Counted from the first letter of the stretch, positions 8,896-17,348 are shown. The stretch: DNA of 64,000 bases from Sphingobacteriales bacterium (GCA_027486795.1 JAIXOI010000023.1:124001-188000); one strand, 5' to 3'. Numbers and translations: made by a program. Notes: generated from the letters alone by a model not told the origin.

Positions 8896-8978
8896 GTTCT
8901 TTTCACTAAAACACAAAAGCAGCAAGTCTTGTACCTTGTGTCCCTGCCTGCCGGCAGGCAGGTTGTGTCTAAAAGAAC
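8896..8978. repeat. Nested inverted repeats around a 20-bp perfect palindrome
   Basis: The core at 8943-8962 is a perfect 20-bp palindrome (CCTGCCTGCCGGCAGGCAGG). It is flanked by two further inverted pairs: GTTCTTTT (8896-8903) with AAAAGAAC (8971-8978), and ACACAA (8911-8916) with TTGTGT (8963-8968). The right arm begins 2 bases after the stop codon of the minus-strand CBS gene. The element is far more GC-rich than its surroundings. It looks like a repetitive extragenic palindrome rather than an ordinary terminator, since the core is not followed by a T-run. Confidence 0.75.
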
Positions 8979-8980
8979 AC

Positions 8981-9643
8981 CTAAATGTTCAAGTAATTCA
9001 TCAACGAATCGAAACGGTCTTGAATTTGATCCCGGTATTCATCTTCTTGATAAAAGCCACCGATGGTATATTCAAAACGCTCAAAAGCTGCTACTATGCT
9101 TCGTATGTCGGATACGTTGAGTTTCAATACCACTTCCAATTGGCCTTCCACTTTATTGTTAAACACATGCGAGCTAAGTATAAGTGCTCCGTTAGACTCC
9201 ACAATACGGGCAATTTCTGACAGCGAGTATTCATTTTTGTTCAAGTTGAGCACAATTACCGCACCGCTCTCGTTTACCGAACTAAGCTCGGCAAAGTGTT
9301 TCATAATGTTCTCCAAGGTTACTACACCTTCGTAGGCATTATCGGCACCCACTACTGGCACCAGTGTAAGCCGGTTTTCTACCAAAGTTTTTATTACTTC
9401 GTACAAATGGGCATTCTCGGCAACACTGGCTTTCTGAAGCGATAGCTCGTAGCTGCCAATGGGTTCATTGGGCTCGCTGAGGTCCATTATATCATCTTCC
9501 GTTATCAGGCCCAAATACTCTTCCCCGTTTACAATAGGAAGTTGGTTTACACCAAATTCGTGCATCCAAACTAGCGCCTTATCTCCGGTATCCGACGTTT
9601 TTAGGGGCGGCACCAAGTTACTTATCATCTCTTTCGCTATCAT
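8981..9643 (-). CDS. CBS-domain protein with a C-terminal ACT-like region
   Basis: A 220-residue cytoplasmic protein. Two CBS motifs form one Bateman module: residues about 1-55 (MISNLVPPLKTSDT, FGVNQLPIVNGEEYLGLI) and 70-117 (ASVAENAHLYEVI, RLTLVPVVGADNAYEGVV). Residues about 125-200 (GAVIVLNLNKNEYSLSEIAR, LILSSHVFNN, LEVVLKLNV) look like an ACT-type regulatory fold. Bateman modules bind adenosine nucleotides, so a sensor role is likely, but the target is unknown. It starts 13 bases after the hydrolase stop and is probably co-transcribed with it. In many Bacteroidota a CBS protein of this type neighbours nadK and the uppS-bamA block; here those are elsewhere in the window. Confidence 0.8.
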   Translation of the reverse strand: MIAKEMISNLVPPLKTSDTGDKALVWMHEFGVNQLPIVNGEEYLGLITEDDIMDLSEPNEPIGSYELSLQKASVAENAHLYEVIKTLVENRLTLVPVVGADNAYEGVVTLENIMKHFAELSSVNESGAVIVLNLNKNEYSLSEIARIVESNGALILSSHVFNNKVEGQLEVVLKLNVSDIRSIVAAFERFEYTIGGFYQEDEYRDQIQDRFDSLMNYLNI

Positions 9644-9656
9644 ACCCTATCCTCCT

Positions 9657-10421
9657 TTACAATTTGTTGTGCTGCAGGAATTGTGCCAACAATTCGTTAA
9701 ACCGTTCGGGCTCCTCCATCATGGGAGCATGGCCGCAGTTTTCCAATATGTGCAATTCTGCTTGCGGTATAAGCTGCTTATATTCCTCGCCAACAAAGGG
9801 CGGGGTAATATGGTCAGTGCCTCCCCAAATGAGCAATACGGGCATTTTCAAATTCACCACTTCCTCGCGGAGGTTATGCCTCATAGCCGACTTGGCAATA
9901 TATAACACACTCAAGGCTTTTTCGCGATTGTTTACTATGTCGAAAACTTCATCAACCAACTCTTTAGTGGCCATTGCTGGGTCATAGAACGTTTTAGCAG
10001 TGCGTTCTCGTATAAATTCGTAATCTCCTTTTCTAGGGTAGGTGTTTCCGAGCGATTCTTCAAACAAACCTGAGCTGGCCGTAAGCACCAGTGCCTTGGT
10101 TTTAAGGGGATGCTCAAGTGCATATAATTGCGCTATGTGCCCGCCTAATGAGTTACCAATAAGTATGACACGCTCATAACCTTTATATTCGATAAAATCC
10201 TCAACATGTTTCAATAGCCCAACAACACTAGTAGTTTCCTTTGGCAAATCGAACAAGGGTAGTATTGGAATGCATACCTTATAAGATGCCGAAAAGTGAT
10301 TGATCAGGTATTGGAAATTGCTTAACGCACCAAAAAGCCCATGCAGTAAAAGCAATACCTCGCCCTCGCCAGACTCATGATATCTAAATCCGCCCTCTTC
10401 CTTAATCGTATATTGTTTCAT
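9657..10421 (-). CDS. Alpha/beta hydrolase
   Basis: From the ATG at 10421 this is a 254-residue serine hydrolase without a signal peptide. It shows the oxyanion loop HGLFG, the nucleophile elbow GNSLGG, the acid Asp in WGGTDHITP and the base His in NCGHAPMMEEPE, so the triad is complete. It resembles small esterases and C-C bond hydrolases; the substrate cannot be told. A longer reading from a TTG at 10469 is possible, but that codon overlaps the predicted promoter -7 element at 10467-10474. The ATG codons at 10451 and 10436 remain possible starts. It is the first gene of a unit with the CBS-domain gene. Confidence 0.85.
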   Translation of the reverse strand: MKQYTIKEEGGFRYHESGEGEVLLLLHGLFGALSNFQYLINHFSASYKVCIPILPLFDLPKETTSVVGLLKHVEDFIEYKGYERVILIGNSLGGHIAQLYALEHPLKTKALVLTASSGLFEESLGNTYPRKGDYEFIRERTAKTFYDPAMATKELVDEVFDIVNNREKALSVLYIAKSAMRHNLREEVVNLKMPVLLIWGGTDHITPPFVGEEYKQLIPQAELHILENCGHAPMMEEPERFNELLAQFLQHNKL

Positions 10422-10466
10422 ATCTACTTGGGTCATACTATCACTTGTCATTCCAACACTAGTCAA

Positions 10467-10497
10467 CAAATCTAACCTTTTACACTTATTCAGACAA
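10467..10497 (-). promoter_or_regulatory. Bacteroidota promoter for the hydrolase-CBS unit
   Basis: On the minus strand TTG (10497-10495) is followed by exactly 20 bases and TAGATTTG (10474-10467), a full match to the Bacteroidota consensus TTG-N19/20-TAnnTTTG. Transcription should start near 10460, which rules out the TTG at 10469 as the hydrolase start. Confidence 0.7.
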
Positions 10498-10590
10498 AAG
10501 GCAATGATTATATAGCAATAACGGTGTTTTTAATGCAATGGTTGAGCCAAGCATTACAACAATGTGCTAATTTAGCATTAACAATTGGCT

Positions 10591-10935
10591 ATGGTTGGCA
10601 AAAATGACGGCTTTTTTCAGCAAGTTTTTCAGGTTGCGCGGCTGGTGCCTAGGGGCAGGGTTACTAGCTATGGCGCAATTGCAAAGTACTTGGGGGCAGC
10701 TGGCTCGGCACGCATGGTTGGTTGGGCAATGAACCAAGCACACAATCAGTTTCCGGTTGTGCCAGCACATAGGGTAGTTAATAGAAACGGATTATTGACT
10801 GGCAAGCACCATTTTGCTTACCCCGAGCAAATGGAAGAGTTATTGGCAAAGGAAGGTGTTGAGATAATACACGACCAAGTGAAGGATTTTAAGAACCTAT
10901 TTTGGGACCCAACGGAACATTTGTCCATCGATTAA
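10591..10935 (+). CDS. Alkyltransferase-like (ATL) protein, MGMT family without the active cysteine
   Basis: A 114-residue protein from the ATG at 10591 (an in-frame TTG lies 6 bases earlier). It matches the DNA-binding C-terminal domain of O6-alkylguanine-DNA alkyltransferase: VARLVPRGRVTSYGAIAKYL with the helix-turn-helix and the Arg finger region GSARMVGWAM. The acceptor motif PCHRV reads PAHRV (Ala59), so it cannot take up the alkyl group. In the family, such ATL proteins bind O6-alkylguanine tightly and hand the lesion to nucleotide excision repair. The size matches stand-alone ATLs. It diverges from the hydrolase gene. Confidence 0.88.
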   Translation: MVGKNDGFFQQVFQVARLVPRGRVTSYGAIAKYLGAAGSARMVGWAMNQAHNQFPVVPAHRVVNRNGLLTGKHHFAYPEQMEELLAKEGVEIIHDQVKDFKNLFWDPTEHLSID

Positions 10936-11090
10936 TTAAATTAATTATAATTAAGGAAATACAACTTTTTTATTTATTTATTTCCAAATCGAATTTAGCG
11001 TAAAATATTGTCACTTGTTTAAAAATAAACACATAACCTTGTAAGCTATTCAAGTTAAAGTAAATGCTAAAACAGTAACAGTGTTTTAAA

Positions 11091-12170
11091 ATGCAAAAAA
11101 TAAAAGAACTATACCAGCAATTAGAACAGAGCACTAACGACACAGAGCGCATTGAGTTGCTGGCCAATCTTTCGGCAGCGTTTTTGAACACCGATGTGAA
11201 ACGATGTGCCGAGGTAGTAGAGCAGTTGGGAGAATTGGCAAAAAAACTTAACAACCCAAAGGCATTTGCCTATTATTATAGTGGCCTTGGCCGTATCAGT
11301 TTCGCACAATCGAAATTCAGAGGTGCTGAAAAAGCTTTTAATAAGGCCATTATCTATGCGCAAGAAGCCCAATCTGCAACGTTAGTAAGCAACTGTTACC
11401 ATAGCTTAGGTATGGTATATTGGAAAGAAGGGAACTTCGAACAGTCATTAGTTGTGTCGCTAAAATCGTTGGAGTTTTTTAAAAACCAAGACGACCATAC
11501 CGGTAACGAAGCCATGTGCTATAACAACATAGGCAACATTTATGAGCGCATGGGCAAATACGACCAAGCCGAAGAAGCTTACCTAAAGGGCAGGGATATA
11601 TTAAAGGGCAATGGCGATGTAAGAATGTTGTATAATGTACAAGGCAACTTAGGTATAATTAAACTCAGGAAAAAAGAGTTTAAAAAAGCCTTAGTGTTTT
11701 TAAATCACGTGCTGGAAGGTTTTAAAACCATAGGGCATAATAGTGGCGAGATACTTACGCTAGTGCAGATTGGGCATGCCCATATGGGGCTAAATGAATA
11801 TGCTACGGCTATGACCTACTATACTCGTGCGCTTAGGGAGCTAAAAAAGAGCGACCACAAACTAGCCGAGGCAGAAGCATACCGTGGCTTGGGTAATGTA
11901 TTTATAGCCTTGGGTGGATATAATGATGCCTTAAAGCATTTTAATAAAGGACTTGATCTGCTGCAAGCCGTTGATTATCCATCGGGTATATGCGAGTTGT
12001 ACGAAGACTATGCAAACCTATATGTGGCCATGAACGATGTAAGCAAAGCTATTGAAATGTTAGATGCAGGATTAACCATATCAAAAAAACGAAAGTTGGA
12101 TATGGAAACCCAAAAGCTAAAGGCCATGAAGGCACTTTTACTTAATACCAAAAGCAAGGTTGCCTCGTAA
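11091..12170 (+). CDS. Tetratricopeptide repeat protein
   Basis: A 359-residue soluble protein with no signal peptide or membrane segment. It consists of about eight TPR units of 34-40 residues, for example at NCYHSLGMVYWKEGNFEQSL, CYNNIGNIYERMGKYDQAEE, LVQIGHAHMGLNEYATAMTY and AYRGLGNVFIALGGYNDALK. The pattern resembles the sensor-type TPR stacks of Bacteroidota signalling proteins, but there is no kinase or DNA-binding part. The partner is unknown. It is a single-gene unit with about 155 bases of AT-rich DNA upstream. Confidence 0.8.
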   Translation: MQKIKELYQQLEQSTNDTERIELLANLSAAFLNTDVKRCAEVVEQLGELAKKLNNPKAFAYYYSGLGRISFAQSKFRGAEKAFNKAIIYAQEAQSATLVSNCYHSLGMVYWKEGNFEQSLVVSLKSLEFFKNQDDHTGNEAMCYNNIGNIYERMGKYDQAEEAYLKGRDILKGNGDVRMLYNVQGNLGIIKLRKKEFKKALVFLNHVLEGFKTIGHNSGEILTLVQIGHAHMGLNEYATAMTYYTRALRELKKSDHKLAEAEAYRGLGNVFIALGGYNDALKHFNKGLDLLQAVDYPSGICELYEDYANLYVAMNDVSKAIEMLDAGLTISKKRKLDMETQKLKAMKALLLNTKSKVAS

Positions 12171-12205
12171 ATATTAAAGCAGGGTTAACATTAAAAGCAG
12201 GAAAT

Positions 12206-12234
12206 TTGTAGCTTAGTAAAGCTTAATAAACTTG
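12206..12234 (+). promoter_or_regulatory. Possible promoter of the purple acid phosphatase gene
   Basis: TTG (12206-12208), 18 bases, then TAAACTTG (12227-12234) approximates the Bacteroidota consensus with one mismatch and slightly short spacing. The ATG follows 9 bases later, implying an almost leaderless mRNA. Confidence 0.3.
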
Positions 12235-12242
12235 CATTAATT

Positions 12243-13919
12243 ATGAAATACTTTGTGCTTTTACTTGCCCTGTTAAGTTGCATACCGTCGCAAGCGTTGG
12301 AGGCACAGAGTTTAGTTCGAGGGCCTTACCTGCAACTACCTGCATCCACCAGTATAATAGTGCGCTGGCGCACCGATGCGGCAAGTGTTGGCCGTGTAAC
12401 GTATGGAACCGACCCTAATAACCTTACCCAACAACTTGACGAAACTACTGCCGTAACCGACCACGAAGTGCAAATTTCAGGTCTGCAACCCTATACTACT
12501 TATTACTATGCTGTTGGCAACGGTGCTGCTGTGCTAGCAGGTGGCGATGACCATCACCATTTCAAAACAAGCCCGGTAATAGGAACCGCGCAACCCATTC
12601 GGGTTTGGGCCATTGGCGATTTCGGAAGATCGAGCATTGACCAACAAAAAGTAAGAGACTCTTACCATCAATATTCGCAAGGCAAAAATACCGACGTTTG
12701 GCTCTGGCTTGGCGATAACACCTACTATGATGGCACAGACGCGGAGTATCAAGCGAATGTTTTCGACGCTGCTTTTGGCTACGACAGCCTTTTTCGCTAT
12801 TTACCTTTTATGCCTTGCCCTGGGAATCACGATTATGAGGTTATTTCTTCACCTTCTGCCAGCTCCGATCCAATTAATCATACAGGACCTTATTATGATA
12901 TAATCAATGTTCCTACACAAGGCGAATTAGGTGGAGTTCCTTCGGGTTACGAACTCTACTATTCTTATGATTATGGCAATGTGCATTTTATATCCCTCAA
13001 CTCTGAGCTTGGTTCTGTTATTGGTGCTTACGATTGGACTGGCGTATCTTTAGGCAGCTTTAATGGCTCGCCTATGTACGATTGGCTTCGTGCAGATTTA
13101 GAGGCCAATGACAAGCCCTGGGTGGTTGCCTATTTTCACCAGCCGCCTTACAGCAAAGGCTCGCACGATTCTGACGATTTTTGGGAGCTTTACATGACCG
13201 CTATGCGTGAGAACTTTATCCCAGTTTTAGAAGAATTTGGAGTCGATTTAGTTTTAAACGGCCACAGCCACGTTTACGAAAGATCTTTTCCAATAAACGG
13301 CCACTATGGCACATCTTCGTCTTGGGACCCAGCCGTGCATCTTGTGAGTCCACAATGCGGATATGACCAAATTGGAGAGCCCTACGTAAAATATCTGTTC
13401 GGCCCCGAAGCCAACAAAGGCACCATTTATGCAGTTGTAGGCTGCTCGGGTAGCAGCGAAGACGGTGCAAGCTTGGGTCATCCAGCAATGTGCTACTCGG
13501 CTGGAGGCGATACAACAATCGGTTCGTTTATTATCGAGGTTGATGGTAACCGATTGGATGCCCAATTTCTTCGGGCCGATGGTTTGATTATGGATAGCTT
13601 TACCATATTGAAAGTAGATACAACCACCAACGTACTTCCAGACCCAAACAGCGCCGTACGCGATGTTAAAGTATACCCTAACCCATTCTCCGGTCAAACC
13701 ACTATTAGCTACTATTTAGCTCACAATAGCACCGTATCTCTTGAAGTGTATGATATGCACGGCCGCATGTGGCGCTTACAAAAGAATAAAGTTGAAACAG
13801 CTGGTCAGCACGAATATTTATTGGATGCAACTAAATTGAATCTGGCTTCGGGCAGCTATATTTTCCAGGTAAAAACGGAAGACGGCAACTTCATGCAACG
13901 TTTACTATTTCTTGATTAA
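12243..13919 (+). CDS. Secreted purple acid phosphatase-type metallophosphoesterase with type IX sorting domain
   Basis: This 558-residue protein has a signal peptide (to about residue 22), a fibronectin-like N-terminal domain (about 25-108) and a calcineurin-like metallophosphatase domain. All metal motifs are present: GDFG (125-128), GDNTYYDG (157-164), GNHDYE (194-199), HQPPYS (His299) and GHSHVYER (His341, His343). It ends in a type A sorting domain (VYPNPFSGQ near residue 480, then SYIFQVKTEDGNFMQRLLF). The family hydrolyses phosphate esters; the sorting domain predicts export by the type IX system and surface attachment or release. It is a lone gene with a strong terminator. Confidence 0.92.
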   Translation: MKYFVLLLALLSCIPSQALEAQSLVRGPYLQLPASTSIIVRWRTDAASVGRVTYGTDPNNLTQQLDETTAVTDHEVQISGLQPYTTYYYAVGNGAAVLAGGDDHHHFKTSPVIGTAQPIRVWAIGDFGRSSIDQQKVRDSYHQYSQGKNTDVWLWLGDNTYYDGTDAEYQANVFDAAFGYDSLFRYLPFMPCPGNHDYEVISSPSASSDPINHTGPYYDIINVPTQGELGGVPSGYELYYSYDYGNVHFISLNSELGSVIGAYDWTGVSLGSFNGSPMYDWLRADLEANDKPWVVAYFHQPPYSKGSHDSDDFWELYMTAMRENFIPVLEEFGVDLVLNGHSHVYERSFPINGHYGTSSSWDPAVHLVSPQCGYDQIGEPYVKYLFGPEANKGTIYAVVGCSGSSEDGASLGHPAMCYSAGGDTTIGSFIIEVDGNRLDAQFLRADGLIMDSFTILKVDTTTNVLPDPNSAVRDVKVYPNPFSGQTTISYYLAHNSTVSLEVYDMHGRMWRLQKNKVETAGQHEYLLDATKLNLASGSYIFQVKTEDGNFMQRLLFLD

Positions 13920-13965
13920 CGATTGAGAAATGGTCTAATGAAACAGGCCCAATTAGATAAAAAAC

Positions 13966-14004
13966 AAAGGCCGACGCATTTAAAATGCTTCGGCCTTTTA
14001 AATT
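13966..14004. terminator. Bidirectional terminator between convergent genes
   Basis: AAAGGCCGA (13966-13974) pairs with the TCGGCCTTT region (to 13998), and GCATTT with AAATGC inside. T-rich sequence follows on the plus strand and A-rich sequence precedes it, giving a T-run on the minus strand too. It separates the phosphatase gene from the convergent 42-residue ORF. Confidence 0.8.
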
Positions 14005-14021
14005 TTGCTACAAACAAACTT

Positions 14022-14150
14022 TTATCGGTTCTGCTCGTTCTTCTTTTTAATATCGAGGTAATAGCCATAAACCACAAACACCAATACAATAGCAACGCCC
14101 ACAAAGGCAATTTTTTTGGAGGCAGCTGCAAGTAATATGGTTATAAGCAT
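14022..14150 (-). CDS. Predicted small single-pass membrane protein (42 residues)
   Basis: The minus-strand ATG at 14150 opens a 42-residue ORF ending in TAA. It starts MLITILLAAASKKIAFVG, continues with a hydrophobic helix (VAIVLVFVVYGYYL) and ends in a charged tail (DIKKKNEQNR). This is a sensible single-pass topology with a positive inner tail. It lies between nth (divergent) and the phosphatase terminator, which also has a T-run on this strand. Longer ORFs in other frames here lack any such pattern. No family is recognised; it could still be a chance ORF. Confidence 0.5.
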   Translation of the reverse strand: MLITILLAAASKKIAFVGVAIVLVFVVYGYYLDIKKKNEQNR

Positions 14151-14250
14151 GGCAAAGTATTTAGTAGTATAAAACAGTTAAGGGGTATTTGGTTCAAAGT
14201 TGCACCCTAAAACGTGAAATGCCAAATGCAAAGAATAATTTAGCAACACT

Positions 14251-14910
14251 ATGACTCGTAAGGAGCTTTACGCAAAAACATTGGAATACCTCAGCAATGA
14301 ATATCGTTTTGCCGAGACTGAACTCGACTACCAAAGCCCATTTGAGTTGCTGGTTGCAGTCATTCTCTCGGCGCAATGCACCGATAAACGCGTAAACCTA
14401 ACCACACCAGCACTATTTGAGCAGTACCCCGATGCGCAAGCTATGGCCAAGGCCGAGCCAGAAGATATTTTTCGCATCATCCGCAGCATCAGTTATCCTA
14501 ATAATAAGAGCAAACATTTAGTGGCCATGGCACGCAAACTGGTTGCCGAGTTTGACGGCGAAATACCGCAAGAAGTTAGTCAATTACAATCGTTGCAAGG
14601 TGTGGGCAGAAAAACGGCGCACGTAGTTACCTCAGTGTTATATAGGCAACCCAATATGGCCGTTGATACGCACGTAATGCGCGTGAGCAATCGAATAGGG
14701 CTTACTACCAACACTGCTAGGCACAACCCGTTGCTCACCGAAAAACAACTGGTGCGACACATACCACAAGACGATATACCCGATGCGCACCATTGGCTCA
14801 TTTTGCATGGCCGGTATGTATGTGTGGCGCGCAATCCGAAGTGCGAGGAATGTGGGCTTTCAGAAATTTGTAAATATTTTGCTCAAAATATTAGGTCATT
14901 GCAAAAATAA
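14251..14910 (+). CDS. nth: Endonuclease III
   Basis: A 219-residue base excision repair DNA glycosylase/AP lyase that removes oxidised pyrimidines. It shows the helix-hairpin-helix LQGVGRKTAHVV with the catalytic Lys, the catalytic Asp in VDTHVMRV, and a complete 4Fe-4S motif (C-x6-C-x2-C-x5-C: CVARNPKC, EEC, GLSEIC) near the C-terminus. Length matches E. coli Nth (211). The ATG at 14251 fits the family start. It is the second helix-hairpin-helix glycosylase in the window, the other being MutY. Confidence 0.95.
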   Translation: MTRKELYAKTLEYLSNEYRFAETELDYQSPFELLVAVILSAQCTDKRVNLTTPALFEQYPDAQAMAKAEPEDIFRIIRSISYPNNKSKHLVAMARKLVAEFDGEIPQEVSQLQSLQGVGRKTAHVVTSVLYRQPNMAVDTHVMRVSNRIGLTTNTARHNPLLTEKQLVRHIPQDDIPDAHHWLILHGRYVCVARNPKCEECGLSEICKYFAQNIRSLQK

Positions 14911-14930
14911 TACTAATTTTGTTGGGCTTA

Positions 14931-15060
14931 GTTAGTTTAGTTACTAATTATCGGTTAATTGGTCAATCAGGGAATGGTGTTGAATCTGTAGCTTCACTAA
15001 CTTTTGATAAATTAAAAACCTAATCAACTGATAACTAATTAACCAATAACTAATCACCAA
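14931..15060. repeat. Word-like repeat, family A, inverted arms upstream of recA
   Basis: A left arm (about 14938-14968, TTACTAATTATCGGTTAATT) and a right arm (about 15020-15058, TAACTAATTAACCAATAACT) are imperfect reverse complements built from the same words as the block upstream of murF. About 50 bases of unrelated sequence separate the arms. The recA start is 70 bases further on. I see no LexA-type box. Confidence 0.65.
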
Positions 15061-15129
15061 ACCATAACGTGGCGACTTTAGAAAGCACGTGTTTTTTACT
15101 TAAATTCAAAAGATAAAATCTAACTTGCA

Positions 15130-16185
15130 ATGGCAGCAAACCCAAAAGATCAGAACACCAGCGCTGAGAGGCTAAAAGCCCTACAACTAACTGTAGACAA
15201 ACTGGAAAAAGTATATGGTAAAGGAACCATAATGAAGCTAGGCGATGACCGTGTAGTAGCCGTAGATACGGTACCAAGCGGTTCACTTGGTTTAGATATT
15301 GCCTTAGGCATTGGCGGTTTCCCACGCGGCCGTATTGTTGAAATTTATGGCCCCGAATCGTCAGGTAAAACCACTTTGGCCATCCATGTAATTGCAGAGG
15401 CACAGAAAAAAGGCGGCATTTGTGCGGTAATAGATGCAGAGCACGCCTTTGACAAATCATATGCACAAGCTTTGGGCGTAGACGTAGATAATCTTTTGAT
15501 TTCTCAGCCAGACAATGGCGAACAAGCATTGGATATTGCCGAACACCTAATACGCTCTGGTGCATTGGATGTAATCGTAATTGACTCCGTAGCTGCACTA
15601 GTACCACGCGGCGAATTGGAAGGCGAAATGGGTGATAGCAAAATGGGCCTACAGGCACGTTTAATGTCGCAAGCACTTCGTAAACTTACTGGTGCCATCA
15701 ACAAGAGTGGTTGTATCTGTATTTTCATCAACCAGTTGCGCGAAAAAATTGGCGTTATGTTCGGCAACCCTGAAACTACCACTGGTGGTAATGCCTTGAA
15801 GTTTTACGCTTCAGTTCGTTTGGATATCCGCCGTATTGGTCAGTTGAAAGACAAAGAAGAGGTAGTAGGTAACCGCACCAAGGTAAAAGTGGTAAAAAAC
15901 AAAATGGCACCACCTTTCAAAGTAGTGGAGTTTGACATTATGTACGGAAGAGGAATCTCTAAGGTTGGCGAAATAGTTGACTTAGGTGTTGAGCACGGTA
16001 TACTGCAAAAGAGCGGTTCATGGTTTGCCTACGATAGCACTAAGCTGGGTCAAGGTCGCGAGTCGGTGAAAGAGTTGTTGCTTGACAACCCAGAATTGAT
16101 GCTGGAAATTGAAGGTAAAATTCGTCAACACATAAAAGGCGATATGCTACCAATGGAAAAAGCCGAACCGGCCGAAATGGAATAA
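15130..16185 (+). CDS. recA: Recombinase RecA
   Basis: A 351-residue RecA of normal length. It has the Walker A loop GPESSGKT (74-81), DAEHAFD, the Walker B strand [10 protein letters not shown], the L1/L2 region [15 protein letters not shown] and [19 protein letters not shown], and [17 protein letters not shown]. It polymerises on single-stranded DNA for strand exchange and SOS induction. It is monocistronic, between an inverted repeat block and a strong terminator. Confidence 0.98.
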   Translation: MAANPKDQNTSAERLKALQLTVDKLEKVYGKGTIMKLGDDRVVAVDTVPSGSLGLDIALGIGGFPRGRIVEIYGPESSGKTTLAIHVIAEAQKKGGICAVIDAEHAFDKSYAQALGVDVDNLLISQPDNGEQALDIAEHLIRSGALDVIVIDSVAALVPRGELEGEMGDSKMGLQARLMSQALRKLTGAINKSGCICIFINQLREKIGVMFGNPETTTGGNALKFYASVRLDIRRIGQLKDKEEVVGNRTKVKVVKNKMAPPFKVVEFDIMYGRGISKVGEIVDLGVEHGILQKSGSWFAYDSTKLGQGRESVKELLLDNPELMLEIEGKIRQHIKGDMLPMEKAEPAEME

Positions 16186-16248
16186 TACGGAAAAGCATAA
16201 AATTTTTAGCTGCTGTAAATGGGCATAATCATTGCTGTTTATAGCTCC

Positions 16249-16287
16249 AAAAGCCCTTCGTTGTCGAGAGACGAAGGGCTTTTTTTA
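16249..16287 (+). terminator. Intrinsic terminator after recA
   Basis: A perfect 13-bp stem (AAAAGCCCTTCGT at 16249-16261 with 16271-16283), a 9-base loop, then a T7 run. It lies about 64 bases after the recA stop. Confidence 0.92.
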
Positions 16288-16361
16288 TTTAAAACAAAAT
16301 TTGGCACGAATTTGGGAGATTATTATGCAAGAGTGATTAACACATTTTAAAACATGAGGCC

Positions 16362-16577
16362 ATGGGAAATTTAAACGACCCTAGAGTAAGACAGCAGTTC
16401 TTGGCCCAAGCCATTAACGAGCAATTGAACCAACGCAGCCCAGCACCTATGCCTAGCGCCATGATCGGGGACTCAAAATTTGTGGGAAAATTAGTCGACT
16501 TTTTTGATAACAGCGAAGAAAAAGCCTACCGCCAGTTAAGTAAGCGCCTAGGCCTTTGGGGAAACGGCACTAAATAA
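16362..16577 (+). CDS. Small hypothetical protein (71 residues)
   Basis: A short soluble protein, MGNLNDPRVRQQFLAQAINE at the start, with a helical N-terminal half, a Pro/Met-rich linker (SPAPMPSAM) and a second amphipathic helix (FDNSEEKAYRQLSKRLGLW). No signal peptide and no family I recognise. It is a single-gene unit framed by the recA terminator upstream and its own strong terminator downstream, which supports a real gene. Confidence 0.65.
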   Translation: MGNLNDPRVRQQFLAQAINEQLNQRSPAPMPSAMIGDSKFVGKLVDFFDNSEEKAYRQLSKRLGLWGNGTK

Positions 16578-16616
16578 TTGCAAAAACCCAGGAATCCCTT
16601 CCTTCCATTTATACTG

Positions 16617-16649
16617 AAATGCGGGTCGCGTGTGCGACCCGCATTTTTT
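16617..16649 (+). terminator. Intrinsic terminator after the 71-residue ORF
   Basis: A perfect 13-bp GC-rich stem (AAATGCGGGTCGC at 16617-16629 with 16634-16646) closes a GTGT loop, followed by T-rich sequence. Confidence 0.88.
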
Positions 16650-16680
16650 ATACAACCCTCCCAAAACAAATTCATTTAAC

Positions 16681-16688
16681 TAGTTTTG
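16681..16688 (+). promoter_or_regulatory. Possible -7 promoter element of the O-methyltransferase gene
   Basis: TAGTTTTG is an exact TAnnTTTG match 21 bases before the ATG at 16710 and just after the preceding terminator. No TTG is seen at the expected -33 spacing. If real, it excludes the in-frame TTG at 16686 as the translation start. Confidence 0.4.
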
Positions 16689-16709
16689 CCGAACAAAAAG
16701 CAAAAGACC

Positions 16710-17348
16710 ATGGAGTTTTTACCAGAAGCCTTGGAACATTACGTTGAACAGCACACTACCGGCGAAACCGATGTGCTGCAGCAACTTAATCGAGAAACAA
16801 ACGCCAAGGTAATGATGCCCCGCATGATTTCGGGCCACTTACAAGGCCGCTTTCTGGCCATGATGAGCAAAATGATTAACCCAAAAACTATTTTAGAAAT
16901 AGGAACCTATACCGGATACTCTGGTATTTGCCTGGCAGAGGGCTTGCAAGAAGGTGGCACCATGCACACCATCGACATTAATGAAGAGCTGGAAGACTTG
17001 GTGCGCAGTTATTTCGATAAAGCCGGCATAAGCCATAAAGTACAATATCATATTGGCAATGCCCTTGAAATATTGCCAACCCTGCAAGGACCCTTTGATT
17101 TAGTATTTATTGATGCCGACAAAATAAATTACGCCAACTACTTTGATCTGGTTATTGATAAAGTATCAGTCGGTGGTTATATACTAACCGATAACGTACT
17201 ATGGAGCGGTAAGGTATTGGATCCCAAACAAGATAAAGATACGGCCGCTATTGTAGCCTTCAACAAAAAAATAATGGACAACCCACGGGTAGAAACCGTA
17301 ATGGTACCCATACGCGATGGTATCCTCATTGCCCGAAAAATTGTATAA
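16710..17348 (+). CDS. SAM-dependent O-methyltransferase (family 3, COMT-like)
   Basis: A 212-residue class I methyltransferase from the ATG at 16710. Motif I is TILEIGTYTGYSGICLAEGL, followed by the acidic ribose-binding strand MHTIDINEELED, the metal-binding LVFIDADKINYANYF and TDNVLWSGKV. These match the cation-dependent catechol/caffeoyl-CoA O-methyltransferase type. The natural substrate in Bacteroidota is not known to me. The longer reading from a TTG at 16686 adds a lysine-rich stretch with no family support. Confidence 0.88.
   Translation: MEFLPEALEHYVEQHTTGETDVLQQLNRETNAKVMMPRMISGHLQGRFLAMMSKMINPKTILEIGTYTGYSGICLAEGLQEGGTMHTIDINEELEDLVRSYFDKAGISHKVQYHIGNALEILPTLQGPFDLVFIDADKINYANYFDLVIDKVSVGGYILTDNVLWSGKVLDPKQDKDTAAIVAFNKKIMDNPRVETVMVPIRDGILIARKIV

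Noticed and set aside
9063-9335. Plus-strand ORFs across the CBS gene and the palindrome (including 8929-9220)
   Set aside because: They encode LPAGR-type peptides from the palindrome and antisense of CBS codons; no protein features.
13916-14131. 71-residue minus-strand ORF across the terminator
   Set aside because: It spans the phosphatase terminator; the overlapping 42-residue frame has a far better membrane-protein pattern.
15050-15676. 208-residue minus-strand ORF antisense to recA
   Set aside because: A shadow of recA codon bias with Leu/Arg-rich low-complexity composition; recA itself is certain.
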